DNA from: a virus
DNA: 20,080 nt
Reading direction: 5' to 3' (one strand)
Virus record (IMG/VR): IMGVR_UViG_3300022871_000705
Coordinates: 1 to 20,080 of that record
Within the stretch, counting starts at the first letter, position 1, and each line of letters opens with the position of its first letter. Below, in pieces: positions 1 to 6,408 of this stretch. A program made the translations under genes and the position numbers. The notes under the pieces were generated by a model that saw nothing but the letters and a program-made list of their open reading frames with translations, made no database searches and was not told the origin of the DNA.

Positions 1-252
1 GAAGCACGTCGATTAGGAGCGCCAGAAACATGTGAAGAGGGGTGCTGTCATTTGGATACGTATGCAGATAATTATGCAGAACCTTTTGAATCATCTGGAC
101 ACCCAATAACAATAATAGAAGAAAACCAACAAATAATGCAACTAGCTTCTGCTGCCTCTGCTATAAAATATCATGTTCGTAGAGCATATGTAAGACTTCT
201 AATTGAGGCAATGCACAAACATGAAATTGAAATAAATCTTACTGTGGCTTAG
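1..252 (+). CDS. C-terminal part of an unknown protein (5' end outside window)
   Basis: The reading frame is open from base 1 to the TAG at 250-252, so the gene begins upstream of the window and only its last 83 residues are visible. A TTG at 52 could be read as a start, but it has no good ribosome binding site and the frame continues upstream of it, so I treat this as a partial gene. The fragment has a Cys-rich patch near its beginning (CEEGCC) and then a mostly helical, charged tail. I recognise no family. A G-rich ribosome binding site for the next gene lies in the 23-base gap that follows, so the two genes are probably co-transcribed. Confidence 0.6.
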   Translation, partial: EARRLGAPETCEEGCCHLDTYADNYAEPFESSGHPITIIEENQQIMQLASAASAIKYHVRRAYVRLLIEAMHKHEIEINLTVA

Positions 253-275
253 AATAGAAAGAAAGGGGGTAAAGT

Positions 276-938
276 ATGGAAAAAGATACAGTAGAAACAC
301 ATGAAAGTTATGGGGTAATTGGTGCATCAAGGATAACTGGTACTGTGCGAACCCTATTTGGTAGCTCAATCACACATGGTAACTCAGTTAGATTAACTAT
401 TAAAAGAGCAGAAAAACACAGATCCCTCAGTAGAAATTGGTATTACGGGAGAGGTATAGTGGCTGAAGTAGAGATGTCACCAACACAATTTGCCGAAATG
501 ATTACAAGCATGAATATTGGTGACGGTGTTCCTTGCACATTAAGATATACTAATAACTATGAACGAATAGCAGATCCGCCAGATGTATCACAACGACAGG
601 TATTTGAAGAGGAATTTGAAAACAAAATAGAAACAATAGAACGTCTTTGTCATAAAGGCAATCAAGAAATTGAAGAATGCCTCCTGAAGAAAGGCACAAT
701 TACTGTCTCCGAACGCAAAAAAGTGGCAAATACAATAACAAAACTTATGCGAATAGTGGATGATTCAATACCCTTCTTACAGAAGAGCTTTAATGAAGCA
801 ATGGATAAAACAGTTAATGAGGCTAAGGGGGAGGTCGAGGCGTTTGTTATGAATAAAGTCACCTCACTTGGTATTGAAAAAATGAAGGATGATTTAATTC
901 AATTACAAGAAACAACTGAAAAGGAGATCTTGATATGA
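276..938 (+). CDS. Phage protein of unknown function with coiled-coil-like C-terminus
   Basis: A 220-residue protein starting at ATG 276 behind an AAAGGGGGT ribosome binding site. Residues about 12-95 form a compact, probably beta-rich region containing RTLFGSSI and a segment around MSPTQFAEMITSMNIGDGVPCTLRY. This style of sequence is common in uncharacterised phage proteins, but I cannot name a domain. Residues about 105-220 are highly charged, rich in Glu and Lys and likely helical or coiled-coil. Its TGA stop overlaps the ATG of the next gene (ATGA), indicating translational coupling. That overlap also shows TGA is used as a true stop in this genome. Function unknown. Confidence 0.8.
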   Translation: MEKDTVETHESYGVIGASRITGTVRTLFGSSITHGNSVRLTIKRAEKHRSLSRNWYYGRGIVAEVEMSPTQFAEMITSMNIGDGVPCTLRYTNNYERIADPPDVSQRQVFEEEFENKIETIERLCHKGNQEIEECLLKKGTITVSERKKVANTITKLMRIVDDSIPFLQKSFNEAMDKTVNEAKGEVEAFVMNKVTSLGIEKMKDDLIQLQETTEKEILI

Positions 939-1168
939 AAGGCAACATAGATATAAGAGGAAATCTACACATAGAACGAGCAGGTATACTAAGACCACAA
1001 TTTTGCTCATACAAAGACATACCTTGTGGGGATCACTGCCCTAAATTCGGAGAACCGCGAGAAGATTATATAACAACGAGAAATGCTATTTCTATTACTG
1101 GACTAGTGCTTCCATTATGCACAAGAGATCAGTTATTTTTCACAGTATTAATTGATAACAGAAAATAA
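935..1168 (+). CDS. Small Cys-rich phage protein of unknown function
   Basis: A 77-residue protein whose ATG overlaps the stop of the upstream gene by 4 bases. It has Cys24, Cys31 and Cys35 in the stretch CSYKDIPCGDHCPKFGEP, a possible metal-binding knuckle, and a C-terminal LCTRDQLFFTVLIDNR segment. Short proteins with a CG(D)xCPxFGEP-like segment recur in phage genomes without assigned function; this is a recollection of pattern, not a database match. It is the last gene before the 498-base regulatory gap. No hairpin plus U-run terminator is visible immediately after its stop. Confidence 0.75.
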   Translation: MKGNIDIRGNLHIERAGILRPQFCSYKDIPCGDHCPKFGEPREDYITTRNAISITGLVLPLCTRDQLFFTVLIDNRK

Positions 1169-1190
1169 ATAATCAAAACTGATAAAAGTG

Positions 1191-1199
1191 TGTTATACT
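1191..1199 (+). promoter_or_regulatory. Extended -10 promoter candidate
   Basis: TGT followed directly by TATACT gives an extended -10 element just downstream of the 935-1168 gene. There is no convincing -35 at the expected distance. It lies just upstream of the CATAA repeat cluster, so transcription from it would run through that cluster. Strength and use are inferred. Confidence 0.35.
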
Positions 1200-1214
1200 A
1201 TTGGTAGTTTGCCA

Positions 1215-1318
1215 CATAACTTGAAAAACCTAATCACTAAGAGCGACTCATAACCTGAGCTTATGTATTGAATCGATACATAAGAAAAAGTAATGAGTGG
1301 AAACGACTCATAAGAAAA
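1215..1318 (+). repeat. Iteron-like CATAA repeats with inverted repeats; operator or origin candidate
   Basis: CATAA occurs at 1215, 1249, 1279 and 1309; the last three are exactly 30 bases apart, about three helical turns. CGACTCATAA is repeated at 1244-1253 and 1304-1313, and CATAAGAAAA at 1279-1288 and 1309-1318. Three inverted repeats all have 7-base centres: CATAA/TTATG (1249-1265), a perfect 9-base pair CTTATGTAT/ATACATAAG (1260-1284) and ATGAGT/ACTCAT (1293-1311). The cluster ends 6 bases before the -35 of the promoter at 1325. This arrangement suggests cooperative binding of a dimeric regulator or initiator. The binding protein is unknown; the ribbon-helix-helix (3046) and multi-HTH (2281) proteins encoded downstream are candidates by proximity only. 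Confidence 0.6.
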
Positions 1319-1324
1319 TATGAC

Positions 1325-1354
1325 TTGACAAACTAAAGAAGACCATGCTACAAT
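1325..1354 (+). promoter_or_regulatory. Sigma70-type promoter TTGACA-18-TACAAT
   Basis: A consensus -35 (TTGACA, 1325-1330) is followed by an 18-base spacer and a -10 of TACAAT (1349-1354), one mismatch from consensus. Transcription would begin near 1361 and run through a leader of about 300 bases before the start codon at 1667. The iteron-like repeats abut the -35 side, so the promoter is probably under their control. Confidence 0.7.
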
Positions 1355-1666
1355 ATATATAATCCATAAAAAACCTCCTTTTATAGTGAATCTCCTTTTG
1401 AGTGCCTTGATGTAGATCTCCCTCTGGCCCGTCTAATGACAAAAAAGAGGGGGACATCTCTAAAATGACTGTGGTAAGATAATGCGTTTCCATAAATGAA
1501 AAGGGAAGTAGGTAATTAAGAATAGGAATTGTTATTCATAATAGTTCTCCAGCTGGGTCCACAGCTGTAGAGTGAGGGCGATTGAGCACTCACTAGACCT
1601 TCTGAGTATAATTTAGGGGGATGGATCGAGGGAGACATTTTTTTCTAAACGAAAGGAGGTAAATAA
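1355..1666 (+). other. Long structured leader or possible ncRNA, no gene
   Basis: No convincing coding frame is seen on either strand here. The + strand can form a stem with an internal loop at 1409-1458 (GATGT with ACATC, CCCTCT with AGAGGG), a perfect hairpin CAGCTG-GGTCCA-CAGCTG at 1550-1567, and AGTGAG/CTCACT at 1571-1594. A TATAAT at 1607-1612 with a weak TTGAGC 19 bases upstream may be a second promoter closer to the next gene. A run of seven T at about 1639-1645 lacks an obvious stem before it. The stretch ends in an AAAGGAGGT ribosome binding site. It could be an untranslated leader with regulatory folds or contain a separate small RNA; I recognise no riboswitch or known RNA family. 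Confidence 0.45.
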
Positions 1667-2281
1667 ATGAGTAAATATCTCAGTAGGTTTTTGGCATTGA
1701 AATGTGCTCCTGATATTCTTGCAACAGTTGGAAACTTAGGGAACAAACCAGAAAAAGAAATATCTGAAGCATTCGCAATAATCAGAAGGATCAGAAAAAT
1801 TGTTTTCAAACAGCCAAACCACTACCAAATAGTAGATCTATGTAGCGGAAATGCTTTAGTGCCGGTAACAGCAATTCATTTATTACCAATCACATATGCA
1901 TACGCTGTTGACAAATTACCAAGAGACAGAAGATGGGAATTAACCAATAATTTTGAGTATCTACAAAAAGATATTTATGAGATAGATTACACCATGTTTC
2001 AAAAACCTACCATCCTAACCGCAGTACATTCCTGTAGCAACCTCGCTGAGCAGACAATCAAAATATATAAAAAGTACCATCAAATTAGACATTTGATTCT
2101 GATGCCTTGTTGTTATGGAAAACTCAACAACCCTATTTTGAACTTTATTAAAAAAGAGGCTACTGGTGATCTTGCTTGGGTATTAAAGCTTGCTTTACAA
2201 TGTGGTGAAAATGTCGGGATAACAAAAGACGATCATGTTTTAAGTCCAAAGAATTATATTATTGTTGCGAGTAAAAAATAA
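1667..2281 (+). CDS. Methyltransf_32-like (class I SAM methyltransferase fold) protein
   Basis: A 204-residue protein with an excellent AAAGGAGGT ribosome binding site before ATG 1667. Residues 55-64 (IVDLCSGNAL) resemble the SAM-binding motif I of class I methyltransferases, and AVDK at 80-83 fits the acidic end of strand 2. HSCSNLAEQTI (121-131) and LILMPCCYG (143-151) resemble the HxCxxL and PCCY motifs of the Methyltransf_32/METTL25-like family. The SAM-binding glycine signature is only partly kept (DLCSGNA rather than DxGxGxG), so activity is not certain. The substrate is unknown; families of this type act on RNA or protein. The next gene's ATG shares the last base of this stop codon, so the two are translationally coupled. 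Confidence 0.65.
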   Translation: MSKYLSRFLALKCAPDILATVGNLGNKPEKEISEAFAIIRRIRKIVFKQPNHYQIVDLCSGNALVPVTAIHLLPITYAYAVDKLPRDRRWELTNNFEYLQKDIYEIDYTMFQKPTILTAVHSCSNLAEQTIKIYKKYHQIRHLILMPCCYGKLNNPILNFIKKEATGDLAWVLKLALQCGENVGITKDDHVLSPKNYIIVASKK

Positions 2282-2985
2282 TGACTGAACTCTGTACATA
2301 TTGTAAAAAAAGACCCATCAATATTCAGAAATGGAAACTCTGTGATTCATGCTATGGTAAGCTGCGACGAAATGGAAAACTACAGAGTATGTCGAAATAT
2401 AAGGTATACCACAAAGTAACATATCCCAAAATATCTAATGAGTGCATTAGTGATATGATTAAAGAAGGATTTACTACAGCACAAATAGGAAAAACTTGTA
2501 ACATTTCAAGACAAGCAGTACATCAACGTGTGAACAAAGAAAAGTACAAAGTGTACACAACATACCACAATCATTATGAGATTATTTTTCTTCATAAAAT
2601 TGGGTTCGCCCCAAAAGACATTGAAAAATTAGTAAATAAATCAATAGTTACAGTGTATAGGGTATTGAAACGGTATAGTATTAAAAAACCAATAAAAGCA
2701 ACAACAAAACAAATAGCATGGAATATGTATGGTGAAGGAAAAACACCACAAGAAATAGCAACTAGTTTAGATATGAGTATAGGTACAATCTATAACTATC
2801 TTACAGAAAGTGGGCAATATAAACCAGCCCACACAAGAGATAAAAATAAACACACATTTGAAGTAAACTTTTTAAAAAGGCTTGGATTTACAACAAAAGA
2901 AGTACATAAATATATAAAGCTATCAGAATCACAAATTTTATTATTAACAACAGCAAAATTTAAAAAAACTAATAGTAAAAAATAA
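2281..2985 (+). CDS. Zinc-knuckle protein with repeated helix-turn-helix units
   Basis: A 234-residue basic protein coupled to the upstream methyltransferase-like gene by a 1-base stop/start overlap. Residues 5-24 carry Cys5, Cys8, Cys21 and Cys24, a likely four-Cys zinc site. Four helix-turn-helix-like segments follow at roughly 58-86 (TTAQIGKTCNISRQAVHQRV), 103-130 (APKDIEKLVNKSIVTVYRVL), 144-173 (TPQEIATSLDMSIGTIYNYL) and 197-222 (degenerate). Such resolvase- or sigma-type HTHs bind DNA, so this is probably a multi-site DNA-binding regulator. No catalytic domain is visible. A bipartite DNA-recognition protein related to homing-enzyme binding modules is an alternative. Confidence 0.65.
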   Translation: MTELCTYCKKRPINIQKWKLCDSCYGKLRRNGKLQSMSKYKVYHKVTYPKISNECISDMIKEGFTTAQIGKTCNISRQAVHQRVNKEKYKVYTTYHNHYEIIFLHKIGFAPKDIEKLVNKSIVTVYRVLKRYSIKKPIKATTKQIAWNMYGEGKTPQEIATSLDMSIGTIYNYLTESGQYKPAHTRDKNKHTFEVNFLKRLGFTTKEVHKYIKLSESQILLLTTAKFKKTNSKK

Positions 2986-2988
2986 AGC

Positions 2989-3017
2989 TTGACTTTTCCA
3001 GAAATATCATATATACT
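2989..3017 (+). promoter_or_regulatory. Sigma70-type promoter TTGACT-17-TATACT
   Basis: TTGACT (2989-2994), a 17-base spacer and TATACT (3012-3017) sit in the gap right after the multi-HTH gene. Transcription would start near 3024, about 20 bases before the ATG at 3046. The TTG of the -35 could be misread as a start codon extending the next gene; the promoter argues against that. Confidence 0.65.
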
Positions 3018-3045
3018 AATAGCAATACCAACTAAAGGAGGACGT

Positions 3046-3243
3046 ATGTCAAAAAAATATGAGAAAGCACTACTAGTTAGGTTTCCAAAAGAACTACACC
3101 AACAGATGAGAGAAGCTGTTGCTTATTTGGAAACAGATATGACTACCCTAATCAATAGACTAGTGGATAAAGAAGTTAAAAAGGTAATCAAAGAACGTAA
3201 TCAAGAATTAGCAGAAAGAGAAACCTTCAAGTCACATGATTAG
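3046..3243 (+). CDS. Ribbon-helix-helix (CopG/Arc-like) small DNA-binding protein
   Basis: A 65-residue protein starting at ATG 3046 after AAAGGAGG. A longer version from TTG 2989 is rejected because that stretch is occupied by promoter elements. The sequence follows the ribbon-helix-helix plan: a short strand (ALLVRFPKEL, residues 8-17), helix 1 (about 18-30) and helix 2 containing MTTLINRLVDKEV, then a charged tail. These proteins bind DNA as dimers and are usually repressors or antitoxins; no toxin gene is next to it, so a transcriptional repressor is the better guess. Its own promoter suggests autoregulation. The ribosome binding site of the following gene overlaps its stop. Confidence 0.7.
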   Translation: MSKKYEKALLVRFPKELHQQMREAVAYLETDMTTLINRLVDKEVKKVIKERNQELAERETFKSHD

Positions 3244-3252
3244 GAGAACAGT

Positions 3253-4716
3253 ATGAGTACAGATAAGATAAATCCAATTTGTATGGAGATGGGAAAAATT
3301 AATTTCGCGGGCAATGTTAACGTAATTCATGATAATTGGTACCAACATGTTAAAACAGATTCAGGGAAAACAGACGCAGTTGCATTACTAATATTATCAG
3401 ATATAGTTTACTGGTATACACCAACAGAGATCAGAAGTGAATCAACAGGCAAGACAATTGGGTATAGACAAAAATTCAAAGCAGACAAACTACAAAGATC
3501 ATATAAAGATTTTGAAAACCAATTTGGATTCTCACATATACAAATCAAGAGAGCAACAGATAGACTCGTAGCTCAAAATCTTATAACAAAGGAATTTAGA
3601 ACAGTTGAGTATGGTACATTACGAATGAATAATGTGCTATTTATGGAACCTGTATCAGCTACTATTGAATATATTACCAACAATATTGCACCTGACCCCT
3701 CTTTACTAAAAAGTAAACAGGTATCTACTGAAAAGTCAATAGGTGATAGTGAAAAAGTAAACATAAGTACAGAGACTACTCCAGAGATTACCCCAGAACA
3801 ATCTAAAGATTGTTCTACTGCATCTGAAGAACGATGCAGAGAAAAAGATGGTAATTTTATCAATCAAGAGAATAACCTTGAATCACAACGAAGCTCAGCC
3901 AAACAAAAACCTATAAAAAAGAAATCCCTTGATTCCAACCAAAGCAATGCAGCAACTTTAAGAAATAATACACCACGCAAAACCAAAAAATTAGTTAAGC
4001 CAGATTATATGTGCCCAAAAACTATACAACCTTACATTGATGTTTGGTCCACAATTACAGGTAGGCGTTATCGTGGTAAAAATACAAATACCTATAAACA
4101 AGATTGCCAAGCTATCAAACGTATGGTCAGTGGAACATTTTTCAATCCAAAAGATACACCAACTGTTGATAAGAAATATGATGGTGAAAAACTTACATTA
4201 GATGAATGGCGTGAGACTTTGGAATCATTTAGCCTTATGCGGAACAATGCCGATTATTTCCCAAAGAATAAAAAGAATATTAAAACATTGACGATTAAAT
4301 CTTTTCTGTATAATGCAATGTCTCCATGTACAATGAAAAGTTATTTTATCACCTGCATTGAGTCTGCACCGAAATTATTATCACCTCAACTAAAAGATTC
4401 AAACCCAGATTACACTGATTACGTAATCCAAGCATGTAAGAAAGTCTTTGATTGGGATCTTGGTAATGGTGATAGAGCAACAGCAATTAAATGTGCCAAC
4501 AAATTATCTAAATTCTTTGTTGATAATAAGCATAGGATCAGTATGTATGATATTCATTACAAATTTACAAACCAACAGGTGGATGAGTTGCTTACAATGC
4601 TTGAAAAGAATGAATCTCCTGAATATCCGGCAAAACCAACGTATCTGTATGGAAGTTTGACTTACGATAAATTATTGCCGGAACACCTTGATAGGGTGGG
4701 ATCATTGTTACAATAG
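3253..4716 (+). CDS. Winged-helix protein, candidate phage replication initiator
   Basis: A 487-residue protein starting at ATG 3253, six bases after an AGGAG that overlaps the previous stop. Residues about 40-135 form a winged-helix-like domain (DIVYWYTPTEIR, then FGFSHIQIKRATDRLVAQNLITKEFRT and a strand ending NNVLFMEP). This is the style of N-terminal domain found in phage replisome organisers and DnaD-like initiators. Residues about 165-255 are a polar, low-complexity linker. A C-terminal domain of about 230 residues begins near YIDVWSTITGRRYRGKNT. The three-part plan fits a DNA-binding initiator with a partner-binding C-terminus. The role is inferred from architecture and the nearby regulatory genes; I see no initiator catalytic motif and no clear origin inside the gene. 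Confidence 0.6.
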   Translation: MSTDKINPICMEMGKINFAGNVNVIHDNWYQHVKTDSGKTDAVALLILSDIVYWYTPTEIRSESTGKTIGYRQKFKADKLQRSYKDFENQFGFSHIQIKRATDRLVAQNLITKEFRTVEYGTLRMNNVLFMEPVSATIEYITNNIAPDPSLLKSKQVSTEKSIGDSEKVNISTETTPEITPEQSKDCSTASEERCREKDGNFINQENNLESQRSSAKQKPIKKKSLDSNQSNAATLRNNTPRKTKKLVKPDYMCPKTIQPYIDVWSTITGRRYRGKNTNTYKQDCQAIKRMVSGTFFNPKDTPTVDKKYDGEKLTLDEWRETLESFSLMRNNADYFPKNKKNIKTLTIKSFLYNAMSPCTMKSYFITCIESAPKLLSPQLKDSNPDYTDYVIQACKKVFDWDLGNGDRATAIKCANKLSKFFVDNKHRISMYDIHYKFTNQQVDELLTMLEKNESPEYPAKPTYLYGSLTYDKLLPEHLDRVGSLLQ

Positions 4717-4742
4717 CAATTATAAAGAAAGGAGGTAAAATA

Positions 4743-5069
4743 GTGTTCAATGTGTTAAGTTTATTTGATGGTATGAGTTGTGGTCAGATTGCACTAAACA
4801 GAGCTTGTATAAAGTATGATAATTACTTTGCATCTGAGGTGGATAAATATGCCATCAAAGTAACTCAGGCAAATTACCCAGATACTATTCAGTTGGGTGA
4901 TGTGTGCAAAGTAAAAAGTTCTGATTTACCAAAGATTGATTTGTTGATGGGTGGCAGTCCATGCCAAGGATTTAGCTTTGCTGGGAAACAACTTAATTTT
5001 GAAGATCCACGTAGTGCATTGTTTTTTGAATTTGTTAGATTATTGAAAGAGTGTAAACTAGATTATTGA
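4743..5069 (+). CDS. Cytosine-C5 DNA methyltransferase, N-terminal fragment (frameshifted)
   Basis: The gene begins at GTG 4743 after a strong AAAGGAGGT. The 108-residue product contains motif I (VLSLFDGMSCGQIAL), the acidic ASEVDKYA segment and catalytic motif IV (GGSPCQGFSF, nucleophile Cys74). This is diagnostic of Dcm-type enzymes that methylate C5 of cytosine in DNA. It stops early, after FEFVRLLKECK, because the 23-base tandem duplication at 5036-5081 shifts the frame. Removing one copy joins it in frame to the next fragment as LLKECKPRYFLLENV, giving an enzyme of 311 residues, normal for the family. As written, the fragment lacks motifs VI-X and should be inactive. Confidence 0.8.
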   Translation: MFNVLSLFDGMSCGQIALNRACIKYDNYFASEVDKYAIKVTQANYPDTIQLGDVCKVKSSDLPKIDLLMGGSPCQGFSFAGKQLNFEDPRSALFFEFVRLLKECKLDY

Positions 5070-5081
5070 AAGAGTGTAAAC
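5036..5081 (+). repeat. Exact 23-base tandem duplication that breaks the C5 methyltransferase
   Basis: Bases 5036-5058 and 5059-5081 are identical, head to tail, starting TAGATTATTG. Twenty-three is not a multiple of three, so the second copy shifts the reading frame and places a TGA at 5067-5069. The flanking coding sequence is otherwise intact. This looks like a recent replication-slippage event, and loss of one copy would restore the gene exactly. An assembly error is the main alternative. Confidence 0.92.
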
Positions 5082-5701
5082 CAAGGTATTTTTTGTTGGA
5101 AAATGTTAGAATGAAAACAAAGCACCTGAATATTATTTCAAGTTATTTGGATGTAAATCCCATCATGATAAATAGTGCTTTGGTATCTGCACAGAATAGA
5201 GTTCGTTATTATTGGACTAATATTCCTAATGTGGTGCAACCAAAAGATAATGACACCTATTTGGAAGATATATGGTCTGGTGGTAAGGAAATCACAGACA
5301 TCTTTTTTACTATGAAAATAGGAACAATGTCATATTTAAAAAGTAGGGGAGCAGTTCAGGAATTATCACAAAAAAACAAATGTTTAACTGGGGGGGGTCA
5401 GAATATAGCAAATTCTGGAGCAACCAACATAAAGATTGCCAAAAGTTACTTTAAATTAACTCCAACAGAATGTGAGAGATTACAAACAGTTCCAGATAAT
5501 TATACAGATCATGTTAGTAACTCACAACGGTATAAAATGCTTGGTAATGGGTGGACTGTTGATGTCATTGCTCATATTTTCAAGAGTTTGAAAACGAAGC
5601 CATCTCCAAAAGTAGATAAACCACAATGTCTTATTCCATGGAATGAGTTACAAACTGATATTACAATAGGCTGTGAGAGTTCACAGAATCAATCACAGTA
5701 G
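5066..5701 (+). CDS. Cytosine-C5 DNA methyltransferase, C-terminal fragment
   Basis: This is the second part of the methyltransferase begun at 4743. The frame opens at TTG 5066 inside the duplicated sequence and has no ribosome binding site of its own, so it is probably not translated independently. It carries motif VI (FLLENVRMK), motif VIII (NSALVSAQNRVRYYWTN), the target-recognition region (about residues 70-130 of the fragment), motif IX (ECERLQTVPDNYTD) and motif X (YKMLGNGWTVDVIAHIF). The C-terminal 35 residues are poorly conserved in style. All motifs after VI appear intact, which suggests the break is recent. Joined to the first fragment it would make a complete Dcm-type enzyme, perhaps protecting phage DNA from host restriction. 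Confidence 0.8.
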   Translation: MKECKPRYFLLENVRMKTKHLNIISSYLDVNPIMINSALVSAQNRVRYYWTNIPNVVQPKDNDTYLEDIWSGGKEITDIFFTMKIGTMSYLKSRGAVQELSQKNKCLTGGGQNIANSGATNIKIAKSYFKLTPTECERLQTVPDNYTDHVSNSQRYKMLGNGWTVDVIAHIFKSLKTKPSPKVDKPQCLIPWNELQTDITIGCESSQNQSQ

Positions 5702-5793
5702 CTGTCTATGAAAAACGTATACCATTGGGTGTATTTACAATTACTGGCGATCTTGGTTGAGATTAGAGCTTTTGAGAAGGAGAGGAGGTTGTC

Positions 5794-6102
5794 ATGAAAA
5801 TAGTAAAAGGTAAAAATGTGAAAGCAATACCAACTGAAACTGATAAAATGAAGGAGTTGTTCGCAGAAAATGCAGAATATATGGTTGAATTCTTTGACAA
5901 AACAATAGAACAGTATAGAAATGGAGAGCTTCTTAATTTTGTGGTAATTACAGAAACAGATGGTGAAGATGTTGAAGAAGTTGGTCTGGAAATTTTTGCG
6001 TTGATGCATTCAACACCAACACATCTTCGTGGTCTTTTGGGTGATGCCATTGTAACTGTAAGACGCAGAGAATGGGGAGAGGAAGACGAGGATGATGAAT
6101 AG
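5794..6102 (+). CDS. Hypothetical acidic protein
   Basis: A 102-residue protein with a strong GGAGAGGAGG ribosome binding site before ATG 5794. The first half is helical (DKMKELFAENAEYMVEFFDKTIEQYRNGE). The middle, LLNFVVITETDGEDVEEVGLEIF, looks like beta strands, and the tail is strongly acidic (EEDEDDE). Small phage proteins with this kind of hydrophobic strand followed by an acidic stretch are common and mostly uncharacterised. The stop TAG is followed immediately by the ATG of the next gene, so the two are probably co-translated. No known function. Confidence 0.75.
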   Translation: MKIVKGKNVKAIPTETDKMKELFAENAEYMVEFFDKTIEQYRNGELLNFVVITETDGEDVEEVGLEIFALMHSTPTHLRGLLGDAIVTVRRREWGEEDEDDE

Positions 6103-6387
6103 ATGGGAAACCAAAAATATAAACTTCTTCATAAAAAACTTGGGTTGTGTGTTGATTGTTCAGAGCCAGCCATTCCTTTTGAAACCAGATGTGCGAAACA
6201 CAGTTGGAATTTAAAACAGCAACATAATAGATGGTATAAAAATAATAGCATAGAACAAAATAGAATAGGAAGAGAACAAAAACAACAGTATAAGATCGAT
6301 AATCGGTGCGCATCTTGTTCAGCACCATTAGATCCAGATGCTGACGCAGGTTATATAACGTGTGTTAATTGTAGGTTAAATAGTTAA
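6103..6387 (+). CDS. Small protein with two predicted zinc sites
   Basis: A 94-residue basic protein whose ATG directly follows the previous stop. It has two metal-ligand clusters: Cys16, Cys19, Cys30 and His33 at the N-terminus, and a zinc-ribbon-like Cys69, Cys72, Cys87 and Cys90 at the C-terminus. They are joined by a Gln/Arg-rich, probably helical linker (about 36-65). This suggests a small nucleic-acid-binding or protein-interaction module. Similar zinc knuckles accompany HNH and recombination proteins, but no catalytic residues are visible here. Function unknown. Confidence 0.72.
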   Translation: MGNQKYKLLHKKLGLCVDCSEPAIPFETRCAKHSWNLKQQHNRWYKNNSIEQNRIGREQKQQYKIDNRCASCSAPLDPDADAGYITCVNCRLNS

Positions 6388-6408
6388 TTATAATATGGGG
6401 TGTACAGT

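Noticed and set aside
1308-1493. A 61-codon frame on the minus strand in the regulatory gap
   Set aside because: It covers the promoter at 1325-1354 and the stem at 1409-1458, has no recognisable protein features, and all other genes lie on the + strand.
2989-3045. TTG-started extension of the ribbon-helix-helix gene
   Set aside because: The stretch holds a good -35 and -10, and a strong ribosome binding site serves ATG 3046.
5036-5081. Programmed ribosomal frameshift in the C5 methyltransferase
   Set aside because: The exact 23-base tandem duplication fully explains the shift, and deletion of one copy restores a normal enzyme; no frameshift signal is needed.
5708-5797. A 29-residue frame ending in an ATGA overlap with the 5794 gene
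   Set aside because: It has no ribosome binding site and no protein-like features; the overlap is probably chance.
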